Notes: generated by a model not told the origin, from the letters alone. Shown: positions 46,073-57,700, counted from the first letter of the stretch. The stretch is DNA of 64,000 bases from Deinandra increscens subsp. villosa (GCA_039602395.1 JBCNJP010000010.1:97271462-97335461); one strand, 5' to 3'. Made by a program: numbers and translations.

Positions 46073-47150
46073 TATTCATGCTCTTAATGAAGTTTTTATT
46101 ACCTATAATCGGATTGTGGATAATATTAAGGTGCTTTGCTTTTTTAGATTTCAAGTCGGATGATGAAGCAAAAAGATTGAGCGGAGACTCTGGTGTAGTT
46201 TTCAGTTATATTGATTGGTGCCTCGGTTTATGGTGTTTTGTTTTCGAGTGTTGCTTTTTGTTCTCCTCCAGAGTTTTAGATTCTTGCTAGCCTATATTTT
46301 AATAAAATTTTCCGCTAAAAAATTTAAATTCTAAATCCTATAATTTGTAGTAACTTTTCAATATAGTCATATCATATGAGTTCAAGCCAATAATTTAATA
46401 GCCTAAAAGGAAGAAAACGTTAAAAGATTAAAAAAAAAAAAAAACAAATAGTATCCCCATCGGTTGAGGGGAGAATTAAGCCTTCCTAATAACAAGTAGA
46501 CAGGTTTTGTCTATCAAGACATATTTTGCCTAGATGGATAACGTGTCGGGTCAAAATAAAATCATGAACTCTTAGGGGAGGATGAAGCAATTCTTATAAG
46601 GAGGTCAATACGTTCCGTATTAAAACATATATTTCTTGGACGAGCTACTCTTCGGATGATAACAAAACTGTGAGCTCTTATATGAACAACCCATTGAAGA
46701 AGAAGTGGACAATATCCTGATACGGATTGTTTCGGCTGTTAGAGCATGAAATAATTTATAAACTCTTCGGCCAAAAAGTTTAAATGATAAAAATTATAGC
46801 CCATTTTCTTTATTGTTCTAAGAAAAAGAAAGAAAATAGCTCCTTTCATGTAGGCACGTACAACCCCATTTTCATTTGTAACATAAGTGTTTCTACTCTG
46901 TATAGAGAGAGGAAAAAAACTATAATAGTATACCAGATTTATAGTTAACTCTCTCATGCACAAATAAGCGTTGCCGCAATGGGCGACGGTTAGCTTTATA
47001 AATGCTCTAACAATAGTAAGCATTTAAATTTGAATTCAACTTTCATCCAATAACCAAAAGGACTTGTTTTAGTGGTTATTGACGATGAGAGAAGACTTAA
47101 GACTCAGAGATTATATGTTTGATTCTTGAGCTCTCAGGTTTTACCACCCA
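46069..47150. other. Non-coding spacer with a weak SINE-like stretch
   Basis: 47050-47130 has TTTTAGTGGTTATTGAC and ATGTTTGATTCTTGAG spaced like Pol III A and B boxes. Otherwise nothing is recognised. Confidence 0.35.
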
Positions 47151-47496
47151 ATCGAATACAGGGGCGGAACTAGAATTTTTTTTAGGGGTCCACAAATTTT
47201 TTTACGGAGTCACTAGCTTTAGATGTTTCAGTTTCATATAATCGTACATAAAGAATTTTGGTCTATTACTTACTAAATAGTTTTTGATGTAGACGCGCGT
47301 AGCGGCACGACATTGCGAGTAAAGAAAAATAACCGACTAAAAAAACTCTACATGATTTAATAAAAAATTATATACCGTAACATTGATAGCGATATAATAG
47401 TAAAAAAATAATAGTAAATGGATAAAAATGAAGAGAAGAGAAAAATTAACGTGAGAAAAAAAAATAATATGACAAAATGTTTGCTTATTAAAAAAG

Positions 47497-50151
47497 TCTA
47501 TATTTTTATATATTTTAATATTTATAAATAATACAATAGGAATTGTAGATGAATAGTTGTCTTTTTAGTTCTTGAAAACTGACCACAACATTTTCTGTTT
47601 TTGGCAATTTTAGTCCTTATTCTTAATGGTTTTAAGTTGTCAGTATACTTCTTTAAACCCAGCCCATGGTTTCTAAACCTAGCCCACCTAATCTTTCTCT
47701 TTGCTTGCTTAATACGAACGCCGCGCTCTCTCTCTCTAGAATGAAGCTTTTTCACTGCCCTAAACTCTCCATCTCTGCCATCTACCTTTCAGAATCGATT
47801 TGTGACTGTCTTTGTGCGGTTGCGGTTGTTCTTCCATTATTCTGGTCGATCAACGGCGATTGCTTTGCAAATCTTCATCCTTTAATGATTACGGTTCTGG
47901 TAAGAAAGTGGTGTTTCTGATCTAGGTTTGTTTGTAGTTATCGTTAATCCTTTCGTATCTCCCTGTTTTTGTTTCGCTCGGCAATTACAAAATTCCCGAA
48001 ATCCTCTTTGTTACAGTATTAAATAATAGCATAGATACTATATATGATTCTCAATCGTTTTTTCCTTTTTAGCTTCTTTCTTCATCTGGGATTTGGTATT
48101 ACTAACAGGTATCAACTAATTGCCTCTACTATCTTCTTATCTTCATTTCTTGCAAATTATTGTGAAATTAGTACTTAATTTTCTTCATCTACACATAAAT
48201 TTTGTTGTTTCTGTTACTAACTGTTGCATGCCGTAATCGGTTGTAATTTTCAAGTGTTTTTGTTCTATTATTGTGCATTTGCTTAAAATCGATTTCATTT
48301 TGCTTTTTATTGTACTCGATGTTTCTTATTTTGTTGTTGCGATCACTGCATGTTAGTATTATTTTGGGGATTCCTTCCTTTCTGATTTTTTTTCTTTTTA
48401 TATTTATCTTTGCATTGAAGAAATCTCCAGGACTCAAAAACTGAGACGACGACGACGGAGCCGGAGCGGAATAAGGATTGGTGGTTTGGATATATACGGC
48501 GATACTTACCTAACCGGGCCTGGATTCATCACTTCATCATCATATTCTTTCTTATCAACCTCCGTACTTACTCGATTTCGTTCTCGATCTTCCAAATATG
48601 CTACTTCTTTCTCAATCGTCGGTAAGTTTAAGACATCACATTCGTCTATTTCAATTGTTATTGTTTTCCGATTTTCTACTTTCAGGTGTTTAGGATCGCC
48701 GATTGGACATGGAAATCGTTACAGGTATTGGTTAATTCCGTTTTGTATATTTGGTTTTAGCCTTCGATTGCATTCCTTGGATGTCTGCTCCTCTCAGAAA
48801 AAAGGTCAAAATTGGTTAATTGACTCTTATCTCCATATCCATCTGTTTCTGTAAGATAATTTTATGTTTTGAATGTTTATATTTGTTTCATTCTTATTCT
48901 TAATGCCGTTGTACAATATTTGCTTATAATAGTTGTGTAAAGAACGAAATTCACAATGCCCTTTATTTTACATCGATTTGTTAACAATAAATGTTGTTTG
49001 ATTTGCTATCCATTTGAAAATATAAAGATTGAAATTAAGGCGGTAAAACCATTAATCACTATCAATTCTCTACACGTGTTTTGTATAAAGATGATATTTT
49101 AGAGAATGGATACAAAACACATGACACATTCAGTCAATATAAAGATTGAAATTAAGGCGGTAAAACATCAGAACTTTGGGCTGTGATGTTTCTGGCGACA
49201 GGAAGGCGGTAAAACCGCAACCGTTGTTCAGATCTGAGCCTGTTAGAGGTTTGAGTTTAATGGTAAAAGCCTCATTTATTTAGAAGGCTTTTTAATTTTG
49301 TTACTCATCCTTAACAGAAGTAAAAATGGAATGATGATTGCAATGAGTGGATGGGATGATGACTTAGAGAAAACGGTTTTCTTCACGTGTAATTTCATTA
49401 GTTTGCTTCTTCAAATTCATTTATGTTTTGAGATGGCTGTAATGGTTTTCTTACCTGAGCCTTTGGCTTTGCTGCATGAGCCTTGAGATGGTTTCATTGA
49501 CATAATCTGAGCCATATATCACTAAAAAAAAGAAGAAGATTGGCATGTTGCAGGCTAAGAATTCTTATGATATACAATATAATATAGTTGGCATTTGAAT
49601 CTTGAGATTTTATATAAAGTTTTGAGACTTATTCTTACCAACTTAAATTTATATACATTAATCACGATCATTGATTTCCTCTTTTTAGTTAACATTATCT
49701 GGATCAGGGCAGTAAAGAAAAATGATTCATCAGATATTGATTGTACATGGTTCTATGCTGTTTGGATGTAAGGTTTGTTTTTCACAAGATTTCTTAATTT
49801 GCTTTTTAATTTTTTTGTTCATCTTTAGCAGGGATCATTTATGTACGTTGGATGTACAAAATGGATATGTGTTACCTGGGATTTTCATCAAAAGCAAATT
49901 GTATGTTTCTCACATTTTCATGAAAAGCAGATTGTATATTTTTCACATTTGATGTTAATGTTTACTAGGATCTTATAAAGTTCTGATGTGACAAATGTTT
50001 TGAAAACGACATGACAATGTTTCATGTTCGTTTGGCAGGCCTGTAACAAACTTACTCTACTACTACTATTGTCTTTCTCCGTATACATTCTGTTATGGTC
50101 GCATTTAGTAATCACCCCCGCAGCAACGCGCGGGGGTGGTCATCCATCTTG
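47497..50151 (+). mobile_element. Helitron-like non-autonomous element 1, with gene-like captured sequence
   Basis: The 5' end TCTATATTTTTATATA is followed by ATACAATAGGAATT.TAG.TGAATAG, which also occurs at the far end of the inverted element 2. The 3' end has a GC-rich hairpin, CACCCCCG-cagcaacg-CGCGGGGGTG (50113-50137), then CATCCATCTTG; Helitrons usually end CTRR, so CTTG is atypical. The interior has features of a host gene: CT-rich 5' leader near 47700, GC-rich exon-like 48435-48620, GTAAG-type boundaries, and the word ATTGAAATTAAGGCGGTAAAAC repeated at 49027 and 49147. No Rep/helicase. Confidence 0.55.
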
Positions 50152-50307
50152 TTTAATTATAAAAGGGGTATAAGATTAATGTATTTAAAAAGAATGGTCT
50201 ATAATGAAAGTAAATAAAAAAGAGGTGGAAAATGAAGTACATCATTTACTCTCCTCAATTATAGCATTAAAATTAATAAAGAAAGTTGAGAAAAATAAAA
50301 AAATGTT

Positions 50308-50378
50308 AGAGCACAAGATTTGAACTTGCACCTCTTCAAAATCAAGCAAGGAATCTTACCACTAGGCTAGTTGTTTGT
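50308..50378 (-). repeat. tRNA-derived SINE-like sequence
   Basis: On the minus strand CTAGCCTAGTGGTAAGA resembles an A box and GCAAGTTCAAATCTTG a B box about 35 bases later. Confidence 0.45.
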
Positions 50379-50521
50379 TTTGTTTTATTTTCACAAACTA
50401 AGTATTTATTAACTCCTCTTCACAATTTTTTTTTTTACAAAAACCGTTCACATAATTTCCACTTTGCGTACGAGGTTGAGGGGGCCCGGGACCCCTAGGG
50501 CCTAATATAAATCCGCCCCTG

Positions 50522-50986
50522 ATCGCATACGTAGATGGATTTTTTTGAAATAAACTTAAGTGTTGTAAATACTCTCCGGGTTTTCTTGAGAATTCATTGG
50601 TCGTTAAAAGAAACTTTCTATCCAATTATTGGTTTAAGTTTTTAGAAAGGACATGTTGTCGTATCTATGAAATTATTAGAAGCATGTGTCATCTTGTTCT
50701 ATTATAGGCAAAAATTTAGGACCCGCTTTAATAGTTTGACATACAAGTCCATGTTTTCGAGGAATAATTGTATAGAATGATCTTGTTATTATTGTTTACT
50801 ACATTTTAATATTTATTGTACGTACTTATAAAGACGATGCAATAATCGACATTGAGTATGGACTTATACACTATTTTGCAATAATCATTATGTGGCATTA
50901 TTCATTTCATCATCATTAATTGTGCAAATATCATAAAAAAAGGAGATATTTGGATATATACCGCTACCATTCAATTATATAAGAAA
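50522..50986. other. Non-coding spacer between the hAT-like and second Helitron-like element
   Basis: AT-rich; apart from the target duplication at its start I see nothing. Confidence 0.5.
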
Positions 50987-51935
50987 CGAGATGTTTACCT
51001 CCCCGTGCGTTGCTGCGGGGTTGAATTTGTATACTAAACGAAAGTAAAAAAGTTAAATGGTATAAAACGTAAAAGTTGAAAAGTCTCGTGGTGAAAGTAT
51101 AAAACTATAGAAGTATACTAAAAGCGAAAGTAGAAAAGTTAAAAGTGTCGTGGCTAAATAAAATAAAGTAGAAAAGTTAAGAGTATAAAACGTTTCACGG
51201 TGGGACGGCCCATTTACCCGTCAGTTTAAGTAATAGACATTTTAATGTGGTCAAAGTATTAAACAACAAAAAAATAGTTGTCAAAGTCAAAATCTCTAAA
51301 AGTATATTAAAAACGAAAGTTGAGAAGTTAAGGGTATATAACGTAAAATTCTAAAAGTTTCATAGTCAAAGTATAAAACTATAAGAAGTATACTAAAAAC
51401 GAAAGTAGAAAAGCTAAGGGACATAAAACGTAAAACTCTATAAGTTTCGTGGTCAAAGTATAAAACTATAAAAAAGTTGTGGTCAAAGTTGAAAATTCAA
51501 AAAGTATACTAAAACTGAAAGTATAAAAGTTAAGCCGTTTAAAACGTAGGTCAAAGTATAAAACCATAAAACTATAAAAAACATATTAAAAACGAAAGTA
51601 TTAAGCGGTATAAAAAAAGTTGTGGTCAAAGTCGAAAATTCAAAAAGTATACTAAAACTGAAAGTATAAAAGTTAAGGCGTTTAAAACGTAGGTCAAAGT
51701 ATAAAACTATAAAACTATAAAAAACATATTAAAAACGAAATGATTAAGGGGTATACAATGTTAAACCTTTAAAAGTCATGTGGTTAAAGTATTAAATTAA
51801 AAAACAATAGTGGCGAAAGTATAAAAAAGAAAAAAAAAACATGAACTAAAACTGTAAAATTAAGAAAATGTTTGTGGTTGAAATGAAAGAAAGTAAAAGT
51901 TTACTATTCATGACTAATTCCTATTGTATATATAT
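50987..51935 (-). mobile_element. Helitron-like non-autonomous element 2, inverted relative to element 1
   Basis: On the minus strand it starts near ATACAATAGGAATTAGTCATG (51900-51930) and ends with the hairpin CCCCGCAGCAACGCACGGGG (51001-51020) then AAACATCTCG. The body (51035-51900) is a degenerate array of AAACGAAAGTA, AAAGTTAAG and GTCAAAGTATAAAACTATAAAA words. It includes a 143-bp near-exact tandem duplication (about 51471-51613 and 51614-51756). No ORF. Confidence 0.5.
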
Positions 51936-51939
51936 ATAA

Positions 51940-52830
51940 TTAATTGGCATTTTCGTCTCAGAGGTTTATATAAGTTTACCAATTCAGTACAAAATAACTT
52001 ATTTTTCACCTAGCTTCCCTGAGGTTTTTAAAAATTGCAAATTTCGTCATTTTCACTAACCACCGTTAGTTTTTTACTTAAAATCAAGGGTATTTATGTC
52101 ATTTTACTATTTGAGTCCTCTTCTTCCCCAACTTCAAAACCTAAACCTGTAACACTCACCCCCAAACCACCACCACCCACTCCATTCTTCAACCCACCAC
52201 CATCACTAGCATCATTCACCAAACTCCATTTAAATACCAATTAAACACATGCTTTGTAAAAGTCGTGATGTTAAAGATATCAAGAAATAAAACTCTATGG
52301 TGGAAATATGTTGGAGGTGGGCTTCGATCATCGCCCCAATTGCTTCCTCAAGATTCTTTCGTGGGCGGGTCGAGACTAAAGCCACTGGAATCTTGTGGCG
52401 CGTCAAAGCATTCACAAACTCATGGGAACCGTCACGAAACCCGTAAACCCCACCTTGTAAAGCTTAGTGAATTTCTTCTTTTCTTGAAGCCATTCGTTTC
52501 AACTGAGACGGATCTCTTGATCAACATGAAACCTCCGAGATCGCTTGCTCGGTTTTAATGCCTGCGATTCTTTTATAAACAAAAGTCGGAGGTGGGGGTT
52601 CTTGGGGGTGAGTGTGGTAGGTTTAGGTTTTAATTTGGGGAAGAAGATAACTCAACTAGTAAAGAGACATAAATACCCCTAATTTTAAGTTAAAAACTAA
52701 CGATGGTTAGTGAAAAGAATGAAATTGGCAATTCTTAAAAACCTCAGGGAAGCTGATGTGAAAATAACTATTTTGTACTGAACTGGCAAACTCATATAAA
52801 CCTCAAGGACGAACATGACAATTAACTCAT
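51940..52830. mobile_element. Mutator-like element with about 280-bp inverted repeats carrying a host gene fragment (Pack-MULE-like)
   Basis: Left arm from TTAATTGGCATTTTCGTC and right arm (reverse complement) from TTAATTGTCATGTTCGTC stay alignable inward for about 280 bp, sharing TTCAGTACAAAATA, TTCCCTGAGGTTTTTAA and ACTAACCA.CGTTAGTTTTTAAC. A possible 9-bp duplication TATATAATT flanks it (51933-51941 and 52831-52839), but the context is AT-rich. The unique centre carries the phosphatase fragment listed next. Confidence 0.75.
52307..52462 (-). pseudogene. Captured fragment of a HAD-superfamily phosphatase gene
   Basis: Minus-strand reading gives GGVYGFRDGSHEFVNALTRH followed by KIPVALVSTRPRK and NLEEAIGA. 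The hydrophobic strand ending in ALVSTR fits HAD motif II (conserved Ser/Thr). The surrounding words match, as far as I recall, a plant chloroplast HAD phosphatase family. About 50 codons are present, with a stop just upstream and non-coding element sequence on both sides, so this is a transduplicated piece of an exon. The source gene's identity is inferred from memory. Confidence 0.55.
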
Positions 52831-52914
52831 TATATAATTAATCTAATTTACTTACATAGAGAAAGGTTTAAGTAAAAAATTTCGTTGGGATAACAAGGAT
52901 AAAAAGTCATCTTA

Positions 52915-53496
52915 GGGGTTGTTTGGTTCAGCTTTTTGATGTCTTAATGGAAAGGTTGCTGAGCGAATAAGATGTTTTTGGTATAGTGGTGTATTTGGTT
53001 GAGGTGCAAATGTCTTACCGAAAAAGACATTTTGGTCTTATTTGGACAGCCACCTTTGTGGTGCTTAATCGAACAGCCAACTTTTAGCACTAAAATTCAA
53101 TCTATATTTTAATATCTGTCAATTGATATTTCAAGTCAATAAATATTATTCACTCAATTTTATATCTTAGTTCAAAAAATATAATTCTAAGTTTAATATG
53201 CAATATTTTTTTCACCCCTTATTCAACATTTACAATATGGGACAAGGTAATGAAAGAAAATTTTAGTGTTTTGTTCCCATACCAATATGGGACAAGCTAC
53301 ATGAAAGAAACAAATAGATTTTTTTTATTCTCACACTGATTTGTTAGTGTTTTTTTTATATTTTATTATACAGCCATTCAAATGTCCAAACAAACAGCAC
53401 AAAATGATTCAGCACCTTATTGATTCAGCACTTCTTTACCATACAAACAACTTATTCATTCAGCATCAAATGATTCAACACGAACCAAACAACCCC
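52915..53496. mobile_element. Harbinger/Tourist-type MITE, TSD TTA
   Basis: Perfect 15-bp inverted ends GGGGTTGTTTGGTTC and GAACCAAACAACCCC with a 3-bp TTA duplication (52912-52914 and 53497-53499). 582 bp, no ORF. ATTCAGCAC words recur in both arms. Confidence 0.85.
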
Positions 53497-53499
53497 TTA

Positions 53500-53693
53500 G
53501 ACCGTGTATCTTTAATCTAATTAAAAAGTAGGAAAATTGGATTTTAATAATTCAAGTTATTACCAATTGGCCAATATTAATCTCAATTTCATAATTGGCC
53601 TACATTAATCCCAATTATTAAGGTGTTGGATTTCATTGGACCCCCGTTAAGTTTTCATTAACTCCGTTAGTTGTTTGCTGACATGGCATTTAC
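53500..53693. other. Junction sequence before the truncated Athila-like element
   Basis: Contains TTAACTCCGTTAGTTG and GACATGGCATTTACGTGGC words typical of another inverted-repeat element's end. It has no LTR or primer site, so the Athila-like element lost its 5' end here. Confidence 0.4.
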
Positions 53694-54842
53694 GTGGCTT
53701 TTATTAATCAGTGCCACGCCGCACCGTCCACGAGCAGGCCAGCGCCGGAGTCACCGAGGCCCGGTTTGGCTATCGCTCAGCCTGATATTGCTAACACCGC
53801 GAATTGGCAAGTTCCGTCCCACGTCATCAACGCTTTGACGCATTCCATTCTGTTCCATGGACGTGAGGACGAAGATGCACCGACGCATATCTCGCGCTTT
53901 ACCCGAATTTGCAACACGTTCGGACTCACGGGAGTCGCGAACGAAATCAAACTCCATATCAAAGCCAAATGTGAGCTGTGTAGAGGCGCTCATGACACCC
54001 GAGACTGCCCGCTTGCTCCCGCTGAGCAGGTAGACTACATTGGAAACCGAAACCAGTTCGGTAATTCTTTCCAGTCTGGGTGGAGGAGTGGCCAGAATTC
54101 AGGATGGCGAGAGGGAGGTAACCCACCTGGTTTTCCACCGAGGAATAACTATGGTGGAGGAGATGACGGGTCTGGTTTAAAGGAGATCAGGGAGCTTATT
54201 GCTAACCAGACCCAGATCCTGCAGTAGATTGTAGCGAGGGATGAGGGGACACAGAAGAAGCTGGCTGAGCATGACACGTTACTGAGAAATCAGCAAGCTT
54301 CGTTCCTGGATTTGCAGCGTTCGGTTGGTGACATAGCGAAGCAGCTGAAGGAGCTCAATTCCCGTGGGGGTCAGTTTTCCGGTAGTACTTACAAAAACCC
54401 CAATGCTAATGTTAGTGCCATTACCACTAGGAGCGGGAGAGTTGTTCAGAGTCCATCACCGGCAGTAGTTGAGGAGGAGCCGGTTGATGAGGAGATAGTG
54501 TTAGAGACGCCTGACGGGAGGGTGCATGAGAGCGTAACGCCAGCAAGTACCGCACCAAACGTCGAGGCTGAGAGAGTGAAAGAGAAGCCACCAGTGGGAG
54601 AGAAGCCACTGAAGTGGGAGGCGGTGAGAGAGAAGAAGAAAGTTCGATTTGCGCCTCAACCGATCACGGCCGATGACTTGAAACACGTGCCTTATCCTGA
54701 ACGTTTAATTCAACAAAAGAATGCGCGTGAGTATGGTCAGTTCCTTGATATTCTTAGGCAACTTAGGATCACGTTACCTTTTACTGAAGTCTTGAGTCAA
54801 ATGCCTAAGTATGCTAGAGTTTTTGAAAGACATGTTGAGTAG
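53694..54842 (+). pseudogene. Athila-like Gag, deleted and interrupted
   Basis: One frame from GTG 53694 (not a genuine start) to TAG 54840-54842, with an in-frame TAG at 54225. Early residues include FHGREDEDAPTHISRFTRIC, the Athila-type Gag block (pattern G.P.EDP..H...F..IC). The middle of Gag is missing, because a zinc knuckle CELCRGAHDTRDC follows within 25 residues. After the stop come AKQLKEL, AITTRSG and PYPERLIQQK, the Gag-protease linker blocks. The frame shifts near 54822, where the linker continues one base over. Gag would form the particle; deletion, stop and shift make it inactive. Confidence 0.8.
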
Positions 54843-54931
54843 CAAGAAGAAACTTGAATCTTTATCTGATGTTACTCTTGATGCTCAATTGTTCTGCATA
54901 TAGTCCAGAATAGGTTACCTGAGAAACTTGA

Positions 54932-55993
54932 TTGATCCTAGGTACCTTTACAATCCCTTGCTCTTTTGGTGATTCTTCTGTTACACGTGCTTTAGCTGAT
55001 CTAGGTGCTTCTATCAATGTTATGCCATTTTCTGTTTTTCAGCACCTAGGATTAGGCGAGTTAGAACCGACTAGGATGACAATTTCTTTAGCAGATAGGT
55101 CGGTGGTTAGACCCAAAGGAATAGTGGAAAATGTACTTGTGCAAATTGATAAATTTTTGTTCCCTATAGACTTTGTGGTAGTTGACAGTGCATATGATGC
55201 TAGTTGCCCTTTGATTTTAGGTAGGCCTTTTCTTAGGACTGCCCGTGCTCTAGTGGATGTTTTTGAGGGTACCATAACTTTGAGGGTTGAGAATGAGAGT
55301 GTGATGTTTAAGGTGGGTAGGCAAGAGGATAGTGATACCAAATCTGTGTGTTTGATAGGTACTTTTATGTCCTTCATAGATCTTGTGGTTGTAGGAAATC
55401 GGTTAGATGATGATGAGTTTGAAGAGGATGAGTGTGGGAAGAACACCGGGGGGTTAGTTGAATTAGTTGATAAAAATGAAATCTTTGACCCGTTAGTGAA
55501 ACCCGGTGAGGTAGTTGAAGAAGTTAAGGATGAGGTTGTGATAGAGGATAAGTGTGTGGAAGATCCCGGGGGGTTAGATGAGTTAGTTGATGAAAATGAG
55601 ATTTTTGACCCGTTAATAGAACCCGGAGTTGAATTAGAGTTTGGAGAGATGTTGGTAGTTGAGAATGGTTGTAGGAGAGCCACACTTGGTGACATTGGTG
55701 AGTTTGATGATAGGATTGTGCTTAGATCAAGTGTGGGGAGGTTAGTGGTGCTTGTTGGTGGAAATGACCCAAAGTTGAGTTTTCTAGAGAAGGTTAAGTT
55801 TCTCCCGGGTCGATACAAGCATTGGAAGGTTAAACAACTGTTTCATTTGCTAAAGTTCAGAGCTTTATGGTTTAGGAAGTTAGTTAGTGGTTGGATGGAT
55901 AGAAACCGGGTGAAAACCGGTAGTTTTGTAGTCAAGGATGTGAAATCAAAGCCTCCGGATGGTTCGGGAGGTTGCGTTGCTGTTTTGAGCTAA
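54932..55993 (+). CDS. Athila-like aspartic protease with acidic repeat tail, no reverse transcriptase
   Basis: 353 codons without a stop. The retroviral-type aspartic protease core is clear: ALADLGASINVMPFSVF (active-site DLG at about residues 23-25) and the later strand PLILGRPFLRTARALVDV (about 92-109). This enzyme would cut the Gag polyprotein. Instead of RT, an acidic linker follows with a unit of about 38 residues repeated: CGKNTGGLVELVDKNEIFDP, then CVEDPGGLDELVDENEIFDP. It ends in a basic segment (GRYKHWKVKQLF...WMDRNRV) that I do not recognise, and a genuine-looking stop. Frame lesions upstream (54822-54925) cut it off from Gag. It could be a decayed remnant or a protease-only derivative. 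Confidence 0.75.
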   Translation: MILGTFTIPCSFGDSSVTRALADLGASINVMPFSVFQHLGLGELEPTRMTISLADRSVVRPKGIVENVLVQIDKFLFPIDFVVVDSAYDASCPLILGRPFLRTARALVDVFEGTITLRVENESVMFKVGRQEDSDTKSVCLIGTFMSFIDLVVVGNRLDDDEFEEDECGKNTGGLVELVDKNEIFDPLVKPGEVVEEVKDEVVIEDKCVEDPGGLDELVDENEIFDPLIEPGVELEFGEMLVVENGCRRATLGDIGEFDDRIVLRSSVGRLVVLVGGNDPKLSFLEKVKFLPGRYKHWKVKQLFHLLKFRALWFRKLVSGWMDRNRVKTGSFVVKDVKSKPPDGSGGCVAVLS

Positions 55994-57700
55994 ATGATAC
56001 AGTGCCCGGGGTGTATATTTGTGTAGTTGTGTCTTTTATTTTCTGCAATTTTTAGTTTTCGTGCATTTTGCGTCTTTTCGTTTTGTGTTTTTTAGTGTTT
56101 GCAGGTGATTCTGGAGATTCGGAAATTGGCAAATGTGAGTTGTGCAGGTCAAAAGTGCAGGTTTTTGCTGAAAATTTCGACCCTAGGCCTGCTGTGGAGA
56201 AAAGAGATAGAAAATTTTTGGGGTCTTAAATTCCAAAAATTCCCTGGAAATTGCGTTCCAGGCGTATCGCCTGGAGGTTGGTAGGTTATAGGCGATACGC
56301 CTGCAGCTTGAGACAGGGCCGGATGGTTGGCAGTTCCAGGCGTATCGCCTGGGAAATGCACGGATGTAGGCGATACGCCTGGAGGAGGTATTTCAGAAAT
56401 CTTTTAAATTTTCAATTATATTTATTATTTCTGTTTACCGAAGTTTGTGGTGGTTCGTTTGCGGTCGATGTGCTGAGTCTCTGGAGTTTCAGGTGAACAC
56501 GTTTCAACTTATCTTGTTTTATTTTTAGTTTTAGTTGTGTTTATTTTTCATGCTTTTATTCTGCTTTATTTTTATTCCATTCCACATTGAGGGCAATGTG
56601 TGATTCAAGTGTGGGGATGGGAGACTTGCGTCTTGAGTCAGTTTATTTTGAGTGTGTTTTATTTGGGTTTTGTTATAAAAAAAAATATGATATAAAAAAT
56701 TGAAAAGTTGTTCAAAAATGTCCGAGATTCTGGCTGCAATTTAAATGGAAAATGATAGGTAAAACTGGGAATTGATTTGCTAATTTTGTGCTTAAGTGAC
56801 ATTAATTAATAAATAAATTGGGAAAAGTGATAAGTATGGTTGAATGGAAAGCATTACTAGTCTATGATGTGTCGGTAGGCCCAGCTGACCTAGGAGTAGC
56901 TTAAATAGCCTGTGTGTTTATTGTTGTATAAATATGCTAATCAGTCTGCTAGTGGGTTCCCATTTTAGGAGTGATAGAAGACTGAACCAGATGATTAGGA
57001 GGAAAGAGACCGCTTTAGGCTAGATACTCCTATGTCCTTAGAATTTCCAATGAGCATAATAGTTAATAATTTGGTTAATGAATTAGAGTGAAGGGACAAA
57101 ATACTCATGTACGAACTAAGGATGGTATCCCGTGGTAAGTGCCTCTGATGATGTTCTGGATCTCGCGGGCAAAATACTCACGTATGATTTTAGGGATAGC
57201 ATCTCGAAAAGAATGCCTCTGATGATGTCCGTTGGTAATTTTAGGTAAAAGTGACCAATTAAAAAAAGGACAAAATATGACAAAGTAGAGAATAAATGCT
57301 CAGAATTTGCATTCCAGTAAATAGTTATTCTTTGGACATCCTAGTATCTGGTTTAAGGGGGGTTGGAGAAAATATTAAATTTAAATCATTATACCCTTTG
57401 CTTTGACTGATTATGATTCGGTAGTAGGTTGAACTTGACCTTTCTTTAGTGGGATCCATAGGCGACTGAACTTTTATCTGGTAATTTCATAAACACATGG
57501 GGGCGAAAGAAAAGGTTGTGGTTGGGTTTAGTCGGATAGAAATATCGGAAATCATAGTTAGTGTGCTAGTACGTTTTGGAATGTGGAATTGTTTGGTGGA
57601 TGTTAAATATGAATTGTTAGATGTGTAGAAGTCAATTTCCTGGTTATGATTCCATTGCAGTATTTTTCGAGGACGAAAAAAGAGTCAGTGTGGGGATGTT
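55994..57700 (+). other. 3' non-coding region of the Athila-like element with four cgtatcg hairpins
   Basis: Palindromes CCAGGCG-TAT-CGCCTGG (56258-56274 and 56336-56352) alternate with AGGCG-ATA-CGCCT (56290-56302 and 56368-56380). TTCAAGTGTGGGGATGGG near 56607 and GTCAGTGTGGGGATG at 57684-57698 are the usual Athila spacer motif and the purine tract next to the LTR. 57100-57240 contains two partial copies of an ACTCA.GTA.GA...AAGGATGGTATC-like segment. No RT, integrase or env frame. Confidence 0.7.

Larger units (their letters stand above)
47159..50521. mobile_element. hAT-like element split by a Helitron-like insertion
   Basis: Ends CAGGGGCGGA (47159-47168) and TCCGCCCCTG (50512-50521) are perfect inverted repeats of 10 bp, and TTAGGGGTCC-type sequence follows inside both. 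The flanking 8-bp direct repeats are ATCGAATA (47151-47158) and ATCGCATA (50522-50529), 7 of 8 identical. Eight-base duplications are the hAT hallmark. Without the Helitron the element is about 700 bp and codes for nothing. Confidence 0.75.

Noticed and set aside
45103..46290. Frames encoding long IY repeats
   Set aside because: Translations of (TA)n microsatellites.
50113..51020. The two cagcaacg hairpins as a transcription terminator pair or CRISPR-like repeats
   Set aside because: Only two inverted copies, in a plant context with shared far-end motifs; transposon termini explain them better.
55039..55818. 259-codon Ser/Thr-rich minus-strand frame
   Set aside because: Antisense of the protease and acidic repeat; its composition is explained by the reverse complement of the Asp/Glu codons.
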